A stretch of DNA of 40,714 nt, from the IMG/VR virus record IMGVR_UViG_3300031721_000823, positions 1-40,714 of that record. One strand, given 5' to 3'. The notes under the pieces were generated by a model. That model was not told the DNA's origin, did no database searches, and saw only the letters and a list, made by a program, of their open reading frames with translations. Positions 23,563 to 31,988 of the stretch are shown here, piece by piece. The position numbers and the translations under genes are program-made. This stretch comes from a virus. Each line of letters opens with the position of its first letter. Positions within the stretch are counted from its first letter, which is position 1.

Positions 23563-24101
23563 GAATGGTGAACACCAAAATGCTTCAATGTGCGCTGTAC
23601 ACACAATGCTTGTACTTTACAATCTTCCATCGCATTATGCGCTTCAAACTCAATCGCCTTACGAGGATCAATTTCCATAAGTCCTAGCAATGTACGACTA
23701 TCTCTAATTCGCCAAAAACCAGACCACGGAATATGATGATCATACTGGCGATACATGTTTTCAAGAATACCGAAATCAAACTGCGGACCCTGTGCCCAAA
23801 TATGAGAGGGACCAACTTGCCATTTACACAACGCTTTTAATACATCAATTACAGGCGTACGATTAGGATTGTCAAGTTCTTCAAGTAACATTGCGCCATT
23901 TGTTTTAGCCCACCATGCAATTGTTTCATCAGTAGTGCTACGAGTATCTAACTGTTCTGCTATATCTAGACTGTAATAGAATTCATCCCATGTACCACGA
24001 GATTCATCGTTGGGATCAAATTTAACCCCACCAATAGTAAGTACCACGGCATCTGTATCAGTGCCCAATGTTTCAATATCAATCATTGCATGTGTTGTCA
24101 T
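23559..24101 (-). CDS. dexA: 3'-5' exonuclease, DEDDh family (T4 DexA-like)
   Basis: 180 residues. Exo I is I-D-I-E-T-L-G (Asp8, Glu10), Exo II lies around F-D-F-G-I-L-E-N (Asp109), and Exo III is H-N-A-M-E-D-C with His155 and Asp160, so all DEDDh metal ligands are present. T4 DexA has the same size class and fold and degrades DNA from 3' ends. AGGA precedes ATG 24101 by six to seven bases. It is flanked by the two paralogous unknown genes and read from the promoter at 24463-24491. Confidence 0.8.
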   Translation of the reverse strand: MTTHAMIDIETLGTDTDAVVLTIGGVKFDPNDESRGTWDEFYYSLDIAEQLDTRSTTDETIAWWAKTNGAMLLEELDNPNRTPVIDVLKALCKWQVGPSHIWAQGPQFDFGILENMYRQYDHHIPWSGFWRIRDSRTLLGLMEIDPRKAIEFEAHNAMEDCKVQALCVQRTLKHFGVHHS

Positions 24102-24110
24102 GGTATATTC

Positions 24111-24434
24111 CTAAAATAGTAATTTAAATATGAATGCATCATTTTGGTTTTCAAACAAAAACTGATGCTTATTGTTGTCTCCCTCTAATCGCTTAATGAC
24201 ATTCCACGATTGTAGATAGATATTATTTGTGCACCATTTCTGCATTTCTTCTGTATTAGTAGCGGTGATTCGAACATCTAATCCTCTAGAGAACCAACTA
24301 TGTTTATGGTCAATGCAATGCCAAACTGTCCAATCTTTATGTGCTTTTCCATATAATCGAATGTTCTTACGTTCAGTCGGATTGTATTGAGAAAAATCAA
24401 CTTCGCTTATTTCTTTCTGTTTATCTGTTAACAT
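24111..24434 (-). CDS. Unknown protein, 107 aa, paralogue of the 23128 gene
   Basis: ATG 24434 has GGA seven bases upstream (a TTG four codons earlier is in frame). Its end, F-L-F-E-N-Q-N-D-A-F-I-F-K-L-L-F, parallels the end of the 23128 product. First gene after a consensus promoter, with the exonuclease next. The pattern suggests a duplicated accessory domain around the nuclease. Confidence 0.65.
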   Translation of the reverse strand: MLTDKQKEISEVDFSQYNPTERKNIRLYGKAHKDWTVWHCIDHKHSWFSRGLDVRITATNTEEMQKWCTNNIYLQSWNVIKRLEGDNNKHQFLFENQNDAFIFKLLF

Positions 24435-24462
24435 ATTATATTCCAAATCTAGTATAACAACT

Positions 24463-24491
24463 ATTATAACAGAGTATAATCATCTTGTCAA
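24463..24491 (-). promoter_or_regulatory. Consensus sigma-70 promoter
   Basis: On the minus strand TTGACA (24486-24491) and TATAAT (24463-24468) with a 17-base spacer. It drives the 24111, 23559 and 23128 genes. Confidence 0.9.
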
Positions 24492-24501
24492 CATATAAAA
24501 G

Positions 24502-24509
24502 GATAAATA
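24502..24509 (+). promoter_or_regulatory. Possible late promoter of the GIY-YIG ORF
   Basis: GATAAATA on the plus strand, the same variant that precedes the two small structural genes near 39 kb. Between it and the start at 24576 lies an imperfect hairpin with the stem GCGATT / AATCGC. Confidence 0.45.
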
Positions 24510-24575
24510 GATATAGAAGTGCGATTCACTGGACGGCAATCCCTAATCGCTTTAATACTAAACAGGAGTATCAAC

Positions 24576-24851
24576 ATGAATATTTATCAATCCCAAAATA
24601 ACATCTACTACGTTTACCAATACCTACGCGAAGACAATACACCCTACTATATCGGCAAGGGCAAAGAAGACCGCGCATGGTCAAATAACCCCAATGCTGG
24701 TGGATTATCTGATGAACATAAGAAAAATATATCAATAAATGCCAAGAATAGACCAACTGGTAAATGCCCACATTGCGGTAAAAAAGCAACCAACCAAAAT
24801 CTTTCACGGTGGCACAATAATAACTGCAAGAAAAAAGGGATTCTGCAATAG
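24576..24851 (+). CDS. Shortened GIY-YIG homing endonuclease-like protein
   Basis: 91 residues, with GGAG seven bases before ATG 24576. The start has Y-Y-V-Y-Q-Y-L and Y-Y-I-G-K-G-K-E-D-R-A-W, the first two blocks of the GIY-YIG nuclease. After R-A-W it jumps almost at once to G-G-L-S-D-E-H-K-K-N-I-S, which belongs to the C-terminal NUMOD3-type DNA-binding region, then C-P-H-C-G-K-K with a later H-N-N-N-C as a possible zinc finger. The catalytic Glu and most of the nuclease core appear to be deleted. It is likely inactive as a nuclease but still able to bind DNA. Confidence 0.65.
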   Translation: MNIYQSQNNIYYVYQYLREDNTPYYIGKGKEDRAWSNNPNAGGLSDEHKKNISINAKNRPTGKCPHCGKKATNQNLSRWHNNNCKKKGILQ

Positions 24852-24866
24852 AATCCCTTTTATAAC
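24834..24866. terminator. Bidirectional terminator, 10-bp stem
   Basis: AAAGGGATTC / GAATCCCTTT with loop TGCAATA; the stop codon of the GIY-YIG ORF is at the loop edge. The A run on the left becomes a six-T tail for the minus strand, so it ends the MoxR transcript best and plus-strand transcripts too. Confidence 0.85.
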
Positions 24867-24893
24867 TTCTTCTAAAAGACGCTAACTTCTGCG

Positions 24894-26006
24894 TTATGAA
24901 TCTAAAACCAGCCTTCCGTATTTATCAAAAAAGTCTTGGAAACGAGCAATCTTGCTTTGCTGCGGTACAAGCCCGTAGTTTTTCATCGCGATTCGTGATG
25001 CCATGATAACCATTTCAGTTTCGAAGTTATCCATCATGTAACTAATAAAGTTACTGAATGATTCATCAAAAATAGTTGAATCTTTAGTCTCTTTGCACTT
25101 ATCAGAGCGATCCTTCAACTCATAACACATACTAGTAGCAAGTGCATACATCGCTGAAATCTCTTTGGTTTTTAGAGTAGACACTTTACCATCTAAAACA
25201 TCAGACGGATTAGGTAGATCACTAGCAATCTTGCGATGTGCCATGAACTTGATCGCAGTACCTTCGCCAACACAACCTGCTACAATATCAGTCTGTAAAC
25301 CTTCTGGCAATACACCTGCCTCGCCATCAAGGAATTCACCAACATAAGTCCATGAACGAGGTGTTGCAAATCCACGCGACGATGACTTAGGATCAAACTG
25401 ATACAAATCGTTCTTTGCAAAGTTCAAGAAACCTACCACATCAGAATTGATTTTTTTATCTACTGCCCAGTTAAACCAATCGTCAAAGTCTACACGCAAC
25501 TCAAAGTGAACAAAACGGTTTTCCAACGGCTTAGGCATACGATACGATACACCCTTGTCAGACTCACGGTTGCCTGCTGCCATCACAACAACATTTTCTG
25601 GTAACACATATTGACCAATCTTACGATCAAGAATCAACTGATATGCTGCTGCCTGTACACTAGGCGCTGCTGAGTTAAGTTCGTCAAGGAACAAGATAAT
25701 TGTCTCATACTGTGCAGACAATTCTGCGGTAGGTAGATCAGATGGTGGTAGCCATTGCATAGTACCTGTATCAACATTAGGCACAGGATAACCACGAAGA
25801 TCGGTAGGCTCAAATAATGCCAAACGCATATCAATTACTTTGGTAGTACCAAGTACACCAGAATCAGCAATAGATTTAACCATTTCCGATTTGCCAATAC
25901 CAGGAGGTCCCCACATAAAGATAGGACGCTTTTGACGGAATGCAATCGGTAGAATCTGATTTGCTTCTGACATCTTGATAGTACGAGTTTGCGTTACATT
26001 AGACAT
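24894..26006 (-). CDS. MoxR-type AAA+ ATPase
   Basis: 370 residues. Walker A G-P-P-G-I-G-K-S (33-40), Walker B I-I-L-F-L-D-E-L-N (Asp108, Glu109), and sensor 1 in M-A-A-G-N-R-E-S-D. The E-P-T-D-L-R-G-Y-P and E-N-R-F-V-H-F-E blocks are typical of the MoxR/AAA_5 branch. These ATPases act as chaperones in metal-cofactor insertion or protein activation, usually with a VWA-domain partner, which is not in this window. Such genes are frequent in marine T4-like phages, role unknown. AAGGAAA precedes the ATG. Driven by the promoter at 26051. Confidence 0.88.
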   Translation of the reverse strand: MSNVTQTRTIKMSEANQILPIAFRQKRPIFMWGPPGIGKSEMVKSIADSGVLGTTKVIDMRLALFEPTDLRGYPVPNVDTGTMQWLPPSDLPTAELSAQYETIILFLDELNSAAPSVQAAAYQLILDRKIGQYVLPENVVVMAAGNRESDKGVSYRMPKPLENRFVHFELRVDFDDWFNWAVDKKINSDVVGFLNFAKNDLYQFDPKSSSRGFATPRSWTYVGEFLDGEAGVLPEGLQTDIVAGCVGEGTAIKFMAHRKIASDLPNPSDVLDGKVSTLKTKEISAMYALATSMCYELKDRSDKCKETKDSTIFDESFSNFISYMMDNFETEMVIMASRIAMKNYGLVPQQSKIARFQDFFDKYGRLVLDS

Positions 26007-26050
26007 AATACTTTTCCTTTTAGGATTTACTTAATTTAATTTACTTAATA

Positions 26051-26079
26051 ATTATAACAAATAACTGAGAGACTGTCAA
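26051..26079 (-). promoter_or_regulatory. Consensus sigma-70 promoter of the MoxR gene
   Basis: On the minus strand TTGACA (26074-26079) and TATAAT (26051-26056), 17-base spacer. Downstream text TATTAAGTAAATTAA is nearly the same as that after the 26463 promoter. Confidence 0.92.
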
Positions 26080-26096
26080 CTCTTTTCGACAACTAT

Positions 26097-26426
26097 TTAA
26101 AGATAACGCGGACCTGTCCATTGAACAGTATAACCACCATCAACAATGTTACCACGAGGCTTATTGCGTGCTGGAGTAGAATAACCTGCTGCCATTAAGA
26201 TATCGCCTTTTTTAAATTTAACATCATCATCAACATTAACAACGAAGCCCCATACAGCACGATCAGTCATTACTTTTATGTATTTTTTACCAACTTTGTA
26301 AGACAACCCATCATTGAAGTCTTTAGTCATGCGCTGACGAATTTCAGACTTACCACCAACAAACAAGTAGTCTGCTTTGATGTTGTCTAACAAGGTATTC
26401 ATTTCAGTGCTAAGTACAGTATTCAT
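26097..26426 (-). CDS. Conserved phage protein, 109 aa, unknown function
   Basis: The C-terminal half reads W-G-F-V-V-N-V-D-D-D-V-K-F-K-K-G-D-I-L-M-A-A-G-Y, then A-R-N-K-P-R-G-N and V-Q-W-T-G-P-R-Y-L. I recognise this as a recurring small protein of T4-like marine phages, with a beta-rich SH3-like look and no assigned function. It has its own consensus promoter, closely related to that of the MoxR gene. Confidence 0.72.
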   Translation of the reverse strand: MNTVLSTEMNTLLDNIKADYLFVGGKSEIRQRMTKDFNDGLSYKVGKKYIKVMTDRAVWGFVVNVDDDVKFKKGDILMAAGYSTPARNKPRGNIVDGGYTVQWTGPRYL

Positions 26427-26462
26427 AATCTTTCTCGCTTTGCTTTATTAACTTACTTAATA

Positions 26463-26491
26463 ATTATATCAAGAATCCTTACTTTTGTCAA
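26463..26491 (-). promoter_or_regulatory. Consensus sigma-70 promoter
   Basis: On the minus strand TTGACA (26486-26491) and TATAAT (26463-26468), 17-base spacer holding GTAAGGATTCTT, and TAAGTTAATAAAG downstream. The same spacer and leader words occur in the plus-strand promoters at 1559 and 1767. Confidence 0.92.
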
Positions 26492-26507
26492 GCGTTTTCA
26501 AGTATTT

Positions 26508-27653
26508 TTATGAAAATAAATTACGAGAAATTATTACTTTCATAATCTCGCTCGTGCCTGCATATATACGCTGAACGCGTGAATCAAGGAATGCTCTCGC
26601 CACTGGATATTCCATCATATATCCATAACCACCATGTAATTGTAAACACTCATCAATCACTTTACATTGTAGTTCAGAAGTCATCAACTTTACTTTTGCT
26701 GCCGTAACATCATCTAACTTACCTTCTACTAACAGTTCAAGACAACGATCAACGAACACTTGTGCTACTGTAATGTCAGTATCCATTTCTGCTAACTTGA
26801 ACTGAGTGTTCTGAAAAACTGCAATAGGTTTGCCAAATGCTTTACGCTCTGCTGTATATGCAATAGTCTGCTGTAGAATAGACTGTGCTGATGCAATAGC
26901 ACCTACCGATACTGACATACGCTCGGTTGGTAATTCACTCATAAGCATAATGAAACCCATACCTTCACTTCCCAATAGGTTCTCTACTGGAACGCGAACA
27001 TTATCAAAAAATAATTCAGAAGTATCTTGCGAATGTAATCCGATCTTCTTCAAGTTCTGACCACGAGAGAATCCGACACTATCTGCTTCTACTAAGAATA
27101 GAGAAATTCCCTTTGCGCCCGCTGTCGAATCAGTCTTTGCAACTACTAACACTAGATCAGCATGTTGACCATTAGTAATGAATACTTTAGAACCATTCAA
27201 TATATAATCGTTGCCATCTTTTACTGCTGTCGTTTTAATACCTTGCAAATCTGATCCTGCTGCTGGTTCTGACATAGCAAGTGCTAATACAATATCGCCC
27301 GTAATACATCCCGGAAGATATTTTTCTTTTTGTTCTTGTGTACCATAATTCATTATATATGGAACAGTGATATCCGAATGAATACTAAAACCTACCGCTG
27401 GACTAATAAATCCCATCGCTGATAGTTCTTCACCGATGACAGCGTTGACTCGGAAATCTGCTTCCATTCCACCAAACTCTGCTGATACATTAGGTGATAA
27501 TAATCCCGCTTCACCTGCTTTACGCCACATTTCACGATCTACTTGACCATCTTCTTCCCATTGCTCATAGAATGGAGCAATATGCTCAGTCGCAAAACTA
27601 CGCACTGCATCTCGGATTAGATTGTGTTCTGTTTCAAAAATTGTTCTTTCCAT
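26508..27653 (-). CDS. Acyl-CoA dehydrogenase
   Basis: 381 residues from ATG 27653, which has GAGG seven bases upstream (an earlier in-frame codon at 27716 lacks support). Full-length family member: N-terminal helices, A-M-S-E-P-A-A-G-S-D-L-Q-G-I (FAD and substrate signature), G-S-K-V-F-I-T-N-G, R-K-A-F-G-K-P-I, L-H-G-G-Y-G-Y and I-Y-A-G-T-S-E-I-M-K. The usual MCAD catalytic Glu before G-T is Ala here; in long-chain and isovaleryl enzymes the base sits in a central helix, where P-T-E-R-M offers one. It would oxidise an acyl-CoA to the enoyl-CoA, passing electrons to ETF. A complete enzyme of this type is unexpected in a phage; it may alter host lipid or amino-acid breakdown. Confidence 0.92.
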   Translation of the reverse strand: MERTIFETEHNLIRDAVRSFATEHIAPFYEQWEEDGQVDREMWRKAGEAGLLSPNVSAEFGGMEADFRVNAVIGEELSAMGFISPAVGFSIHSDITVPYIMNYGTQEQKEKYLPGCITGDIVLALAMSEPAAGSDLQGIKTTAVKDGNDYILNGSKVFITNGQHADLVLVVAKTDSTAGAKGISLFLVEADSVGFSRGQNLKKIGLHSQDTSELFFDNVRVPVENLLGSEGMGFIMLMSELPTERMSVSVGAIASAQSILQQTIAYTAERKAFGKPIAVFQNTQFKLAEMDTDITVAQVFVDRCLELLVEGKLDDVTAAKVKLMTSELQCKVIDECLQLHGGYGYMMEYPVARAFLDSRVQRIYAGTSEIMKVIISRNLFS

Positions 27654-27768
27654 TTCTTTACCTCTTGTATTGCATTGTATTTGTATAACCAACAAGTAAT
27701 CTGAATATTCCACCAATGGGAGCGTAGAATATAAAGATACCTATATTGTTCGTGCTTAGGAAACATTA

Positions 27769-30411
27769 TCAAAATTCAAATAAATCAGAGAATGTGTTAT
27801 TCGCTGCTGCTGATTGCAAATCCCATTTCAACACACCGATTAGATTTTCAATCTTCTTGGTGATAATAGTTTCTTCCATTAATCCATCATCGAATGGTAG
27901 TTCTTTAAACCAATCAGGAATACGCTTAGTGTCAGTAGGATAACCAATACTAGTCATACCCATCGGATTCTTCTTCAACTTACACACAATCGTTTTCATA
28001 CCATCAGTGATATCAATACTATATGCATCATCATTGATATGTTTCAAACGATTCCAATTGATTGCTGCCATCGCATGACCAACACCACACTTACCAATCT
28101 TATTATATTTCTTTGTATGATTAGTCAAGTTGTTTACACGCTTAGGTGTACCCTTCTGCCAACTATCCATTGCCCTGAACTCACTACGGAATGCCACAAT
28201 ACGATCTATTACGATAGGCTCGTCAACACTGGTTAGTACCATTTCAAGAATCTCTTTCAAGAACTCTTGCATGAACTTAGGTGTATCACTACGCTTCAAG
28301 TCAAGTCCCATCGCTTTGATTTTGCCGGGCTTGTCATCTACATCAGTTCGCTTTCCCTCGTCGTCAATCACCATAAGTGCATAACGCTTCTTTTTTACAA
28401 AGAGACCAGAACTCGCAACAACTTCACGACCCGCTGCGATGATCGTTCCTAACGCGTGTGTAGCATGGAATGTGTCTTGCATGAATTTAGCAAAAGAAGT
28501 ATCAACCTCTTCGCATACCGCATCGTAATACGCAATCATTGTATCTTTATCCCAGTTAATCGAACCATCTTCGATTTGATCTTTTAGGATAGGATATGCA
28601 CTAAAGTACGCAGAGTCAGTATCACCATATACAATAGATTTACCTACGTGATTGTATTCACCAGCAATAACTTCATTCACTTTCGCAGACATATGTCGAG
28701 CAATGCAACGACCTGTCAGTGTAGTCGACTGACCCAATCGCTCATCAAAGAAACGAGATCCAGGGTTTAGTAGGGCACCATACAATGAGTTAAGCAAGAT
28801 CTTTTTAACTAACTGTCGTTTATCCCAATATGCAAATTTATCGCCACCTTCATCGCGAGAATCACGTGCTTTTGCTTGTAGTACCTTTCGTTCTGCATAC
28901 CAAGTTTCAAGCAATTGTGGAACAATGCCTTTCTTCTCATGTGTGAATAATGTACCGTTTGCTGTAAGTATCCAAGGTTGATCACTTTCAAATACAAGTT
29001 CGTAGATTTCTGCACCAGATAAAGTATGAGCAGTACCATCTTCAAATTCAAGTGTCAGTAATGACGTGGTGTTCTTTTCCATAACCATTTCATATTCTAT
29101 ACAAGCAAATCTACCTTCCCAAGCCTTTGGTACGTTTAAGTCATGCTCTTCAAGCATCTGTCTAGTATGTGTGTGCTTTATCTGACCAATAATTGTCTCG
29201 GTAGACATATTACATGCACGCAAGATAGACGGATATAATGAATTCAAGTCAATTGATGCGATGTCTCTATGAACACCCTTCACAGGAGTTGCTACATACG
29301 CTCCTGCTGCTGCAATAGGCTTTTCTCCACGCTTCTTGTCAGGTACAATTAAACCGTTTGCATGTGCTTCATTAATGATTGCCTGATCAATCTGTGCAAC
29401 TGATCCCATTGTTGTTGGTAGTAGAACAGTGTTTGAGTGTGCAATAAGATTTGCCAAATCAATAAATTGAAGTTTCTCATCTAATCGAACCATCAAGTCA
29501 ACATCTTGTATACTATACTGAATGAACTTAAAAAAGTCATTATGGTATAATTGATCTAGTGTTCCTTCGTATTCAACCTTTTGATCACCTAATTCATATT
29601 CACATATAGCATCCAATGAGTATGAGTGCATTTCGTGATATGTATATTTACGATACAATTCAAGATAATCAAGATGTATACGACCAATCAAATCATATGT
29701 CTGTGTTTCTTTTCCGTATTTAACAACTTCTTTCTGCTTTGGAAACTGATCCCATAAACATAATTGTCGTGTGTGACTCTTACTCAATATACGCGCTATA
29801 CGATTTACTGTATACGGAATATCAAATCCCTCACTGTTCCAACCCGTCAACACATCTGCTTCTTGAATTAACTCCAAGAATGATATCAACATTGACTCTT
29901 CAGTCTCACACAAGATAGCATTGTCAAACCTATCAACAATCGCTTGTGCATCTTCCTCAGTCATTGTACTAGGCTTGATTGCCAAACACACTGTTTGTTT
30001 CATCCAACTCATATGCACCGATATAGCAGTAATCGCGTTAAACGGATCATCTGGCGGCGCATAACCTATCTCTTTATTAAAGTCTGTCTCGATATCGAAT
30101 AATGCTACGTTGAGTGTGGGTGGTTCAGCATCAAGATAATTATCTGCGAGACATCGAAACACTGGGTTTGTGTCACTCTCAAATAAACCTTTACGATGAT
30201 GCAACTTCTTCTCTGCGGCAAATTTACGACCAGAATTACACACCACTCGCTCTAACGAATCACCAAAGATCGAAGTATATTTTCCCTTCGGTGACGGATA
30301 GTACAATGTATGATGCGCAGGATATTCAAGAAAACGACGGACACCATTCACACGTTCCACCACATGAATGATATCCTTGTCACGATCAATTAACCCGTCG
30401 ACATAACTCAT
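27769..30411 (-). CDS. Family B DNA polymerase (T4 gp43-like)
   Basis: 880 residues. Exonuclease motifs: F-D-I-E-T-D (Asp106, Glu108), G-W-N-S-E-G-F-D-I-P-Y, and Y-S-I-Q-D-V-D. Polymerase motifs: A, S-I-D-L-N-S-L-Y-P-S-I near 385; B, K-K-I-L-L-N-S-L-Y-G-A near 537; C, Y-G-D-T-D-S-A-Y-F near 595; then K-K-K-R-Y-A. The end, F-S-D-L-F-E-F, resembles the sliding-clamp peptide at the end of T4 gp43. It is the replicative polymerase with proofreading. The ATG directly follows the TAA of the DsbA-like gene, so the two are co-translated from the promoter at 30720. Confidence 0.95.
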   Translation of the reverse strand: MSYVDGLIDRDKDIIHVVERVNGVRRFLEYPAHHTLYYPSPKGKYTSIFGDSLERVVCNSGRKFAAEKKLHHRKGLFESDTNPVFRCLADNYLDAEPPTLNVALFDIETDFNKEIGYAPPDDPFNAITAISVHMSWMKQTVCLAIKPSTMTEEDAQAIVDRFDNAILCETEESMLISFLELIQEADVLTGWNSEGFDIPYTVNRIARILSKSHTRQLCLWDQFPKQKEVVKYGKETQTYDLIGRIHLDYLELYRKYTYHEMHSYSLDAICEYELGDQKVEYEGTLDQLYHNDFFKFIQYSIQDVDLMVRLDEKLQFIDLANLIAHSNTVLLPTTMGSVAQIDQAIINEAHANGLIVPDKKRGEKPIAAAGAYVATPVKGVHRDIASIDLNSLYPSILRACNMSTETIIGQIKHTHTRQMLEEHDLNVPKAWEGRFACIEYEMVMEKNTTSLLTLEFEDGTAHTLSGAEIYELVFESDQPWILTANGTLFTHEKKGIVPQLLETWYAERKVLQAKARDSRDEGGDKFAYWDKRQLVKKILLNSLYGALLNPGSRFFDERLGQSTTLTGRCIARHMSAKVNEVIAGEYNHVGKSIVYGDTDSAYFSAYPILKDQIEDGSINWDKDTMIAYYDAVCEEVDTSFAKFMQDTFHATHALGTIIAAGREVVASSGLFVKKKRYALMVIDDEGKRTDVDDKPGKIKAMGLDLKRSDTPKFMQEFLKEILEMVLTSVDEPIVIDRIVAFRSEFRAMDSWQKGTPKRVNNLTNHTKKYNKIGKCGVGHAMAAINWNRLKHINDDAYSIDITDGMKTIVCKLKKNPMGMTSIGYPTDTKRIPDWFKELPFDDGLMEETIITKKIENLIGVLKWDLQSAAANNTFSDLFEF

Positions 30412-30666
30412 TTACAGAGTGCGTCCAGTGATCTCAAGGATATCTTCCAGTTCACTGAAATCTTCACGGTTCTTTTGAAATTCTGATTTATATGCAATAC
30501 GGATTGCTTTGTTTAGAATTGCAGGTTTTACATCTAGTTCTTCTGCAATTGCTGCTACGGTATCCTTTAGACCTTCTTTTAACACATTCACTTCTTCTGT
30601 GATATGCATGCCTTCAGTGATAATTTGCTTTAGTTTTTTTACGTCTTCTGGTGAAAAATGAGCCAT
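30412..30666 (-). CDS. dsbA: DsbA-like double-stranded DNA-binding / late transcription protein
   Basis: 84 residues: L-K-Q-I-I-T-E-G-M-H-I-T-E-E-V, then K-D-T-V-A-A-I-A-E-E-L-D-V-K-P-A-I-L-N-K-A-I-R-I-A. The helix-turn-helix-like centre and size fit the DsbA group of T4-like phages; in T4, DsbA binds double-stranded DNA and helps late transcription. Similarity is by pattern only. It lies directly before the polymerase gene, and late promoters of T4 type occur elsewhere in this window, which agrees with the call. Confidence 0.6.
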   Translation of the reverse strand: MAHFSPEDVKKLKQIITEGMHITEEVNVLKEGLKDTVAAIAEELDVKPAILNKAIRIAYKSEFQKNREDFSELEDILEITGRTL

Positions 30667-30719
30667 TTTGATATTCTCTTTAAATTAATGAATATGCATA
30701 TTAGTCAATGCATTACACT

Positions 30720-30748
30720 ATAATACACTATAAACACAGAGTTGTCAA
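30720..30748 (-). promoter_or_regulatory. Sigma-70 promoter of dsbA and DNA polymerase
   Basis: On the minus strand TTGACA (30743-30748) and TATTAT (30720-30725) with a 17-base spacer; one mismatch in the -10 box. Confidence 0.82.
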
Positions 30749-30782
30749 TTGATTTTTTAGGTTATTTACAAAGAGAATGATA

Positions 30783-30802
30783 ATTGCACTGAGTAGTGCA
30801 AT
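30783..30802 (-). terminator. Hairpin after the 30812 gene, possible terminator
   Basis: ATTGCACT / AGTGCAAT, an 8-bp perfect stem with a 4-base loop, ten bases after the stop of the minus-strand gene. The bases that follow are pyrimidine-rich but not a clean T run, so it may be a weak terminator or an RNA 3'-end stabiliser. Confidence 0.5.
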
Positions 30803-30811
30803 CAAGGGATA

Positions 30812-31813
30812 CTACAAGTCTAATACAACTCCAGTGGAAAATGGTGCATTAGTAACCACTAGTCTTAAATTGTTTTTATGCGTTTCTGGATTCTTTAATA
30901 ACTTAGACAAGCCTAATGTATTTTTTTCATCATATGCTACTTGAACTGTCTGGTTATCTGCTAAGTCACGCTTACGCATTCTAAAATAGAAATTACCTAT
31001 TTTATTAATATACTCTTCTACTGTATAGAATTTTCCATTTAAATTCAATATATTATTATCACCAACTTCACCAATAGCATTCATAGGACCCACATACATA
31101 TAATCAATAGGACCGCCCATTTCTTCGTTACCTCTCATGATGCTTTCTACATAATCATCTGGTACACGAACAAATATTTCTGGAATATGCTTTGCTGCGA
31201 TAATATCACCATTGCTTAATCCCAATTCATTCTTCATAAACTCTTCAATTCTTGCGAATATCTTTTTGAATAAATCTGGGGCTACTGAATTAATGCCCGC
31301 TGCACCACCACCACCTAATGAAGGAGCAGTTGTTCCTTTCATTGAGATACCATAATCTTTACCAGTACTATCAGTTATGAATATATCAATGTATCGTTCT
31401 TTGTTCATTGCATTCATTCCCTCATTACTACGGGATGACTGCGCTGTAATACCCATTGTGTCAATAACACTGCCTGGGTTATTATTGATAATGTTTATTA
31501 AACCATATTCTTGCTTTTCAGAAGTTTCTTTTTTACTACCAATACCACCGAATTCTTTTGTTTTCAGTAATTGAGTGAGTCGTATTGAACCACCATCTAC
31601 CAACTCAAATATCGCTGGTATATCATTCTTCTGCAAACGCTCAATCACATCTGAATCATTAACTAACACAATAGATGGCTCAGTCTCTCCAACTTTTACA
31701 AATGGAGAACCCGATTGGATTTTTGCTATGAATGTTTCCAAACGTTTGCCTCCATATTTGCGTAACTCTTGTTGAGTTAGCGATGCTTCTTGTAAAAATT
31801 GTATTGCTTTCAT
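30812..31813 (-). CDS. Unknown protein with capsid-targeting-like N-terminus, 333 aa
   Basis: ATG 31813 gives M-K-A-I-Q-F-L-Q-E-A-S, very like the T4 internal-protein propeptide M-K-T-Y-Q-E-F-I-A-E-A, with an L-Q-E cleavage-type site at residues 7-9. The next block, Q-E-L-R-K-Y-G-G-K-R-L-E-T-F-I-A-K-I, looks conserved. Further on there is Y-I-D-I-F-I-T-D-S-T-G-K-D-Y-G-I-S-M-K-G, whose D-I/D-S-x-K spacing recalls a restriction-endonuclease-like core (weak), and a Gly-rich loop (S-L-G-G-G-G-A-A-G). Probably a virion internal protein that is injected; activity unknown. Confidence 0.62.
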   Translation of the reverse strand: MKAIQFLQEASLTQQELRKYGGKRLETFIAKIQSGSPFVKVGETEPSIVLVNDSDVIERLQKNDIPAIFELVDGGSIRLTQLLKTKEFGGIGSKKETSEKQEYGLINIINNNPGSVIDTMGITAQSSRSNEGMNAMNKERYIDIFITDSTGKDYGISMKGTTAPSLGGGGAAGINSVAPDLFKKIFARIEEFMKNELGLSNGDIIAAKHIPEIFVRVPDDYVESIMRGNEEMGGPIDYMYVGPMNAIGEVGDNNILNLNGKFYTVEEYINKIGNFYFRMRKRDLADNQTVQVAYDEKNTLGLSKLLKNPETHKNNLRLVVTNAPFSTGVVLDL

Positions 31814-31826
31814 AATAGTTCTCTTA

Positions 31827-31988
31827 TTAAGATGGTATGCACTTATTGCACTGACATGAATCACACACTTTAATTCGTCTAGGCGGTTCGCCCAAGATGG
31901 TTAGTGTGCGATATTTTGCGGCGTGTCCATGACAGATTCCACCACATTGCTTGCATTCTGTCTTACTTTCCAGTGAGGGTTCAAACAT
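31827..31988 (-). CDS. Small zinc-finger-like protein, 53 aa
   Basis: ATG 31988 overlaps the previous stop (TAATG). Product: E-C-K-Q-C-G-G-I-C-H-G-H followed later by V-C-D-S-C-Q-C-N-K-C-I, about seven Cys and two His in 53 residues, enough for one or two zinc sites. Function unknown; it may bind nucleic acid or a protein. The radical SAM operon also has a zinc-ribbon mini-gene, but the two are not alike. Confidence 0.68.
   Translation of the reverse strand: MFEPSLESKTECKQCGGICHGHAAKYRTLTILGEPPRRIKVCDSCQCNKCIPS

Noticed and set aside
28130-28384. Plus-strand frames opposite the DNA polymerase
   Set aside because: Low-complexity Ser/Thr-rich translations antisense to a certain gene, without ribosome sites.
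30783-30802. Perfect 8-bp hairpin considered as an operator site
   Set aside because: It is placed ten bases after a stop codon, so an RNA 3'-end role is simpler; no second copy was seen.
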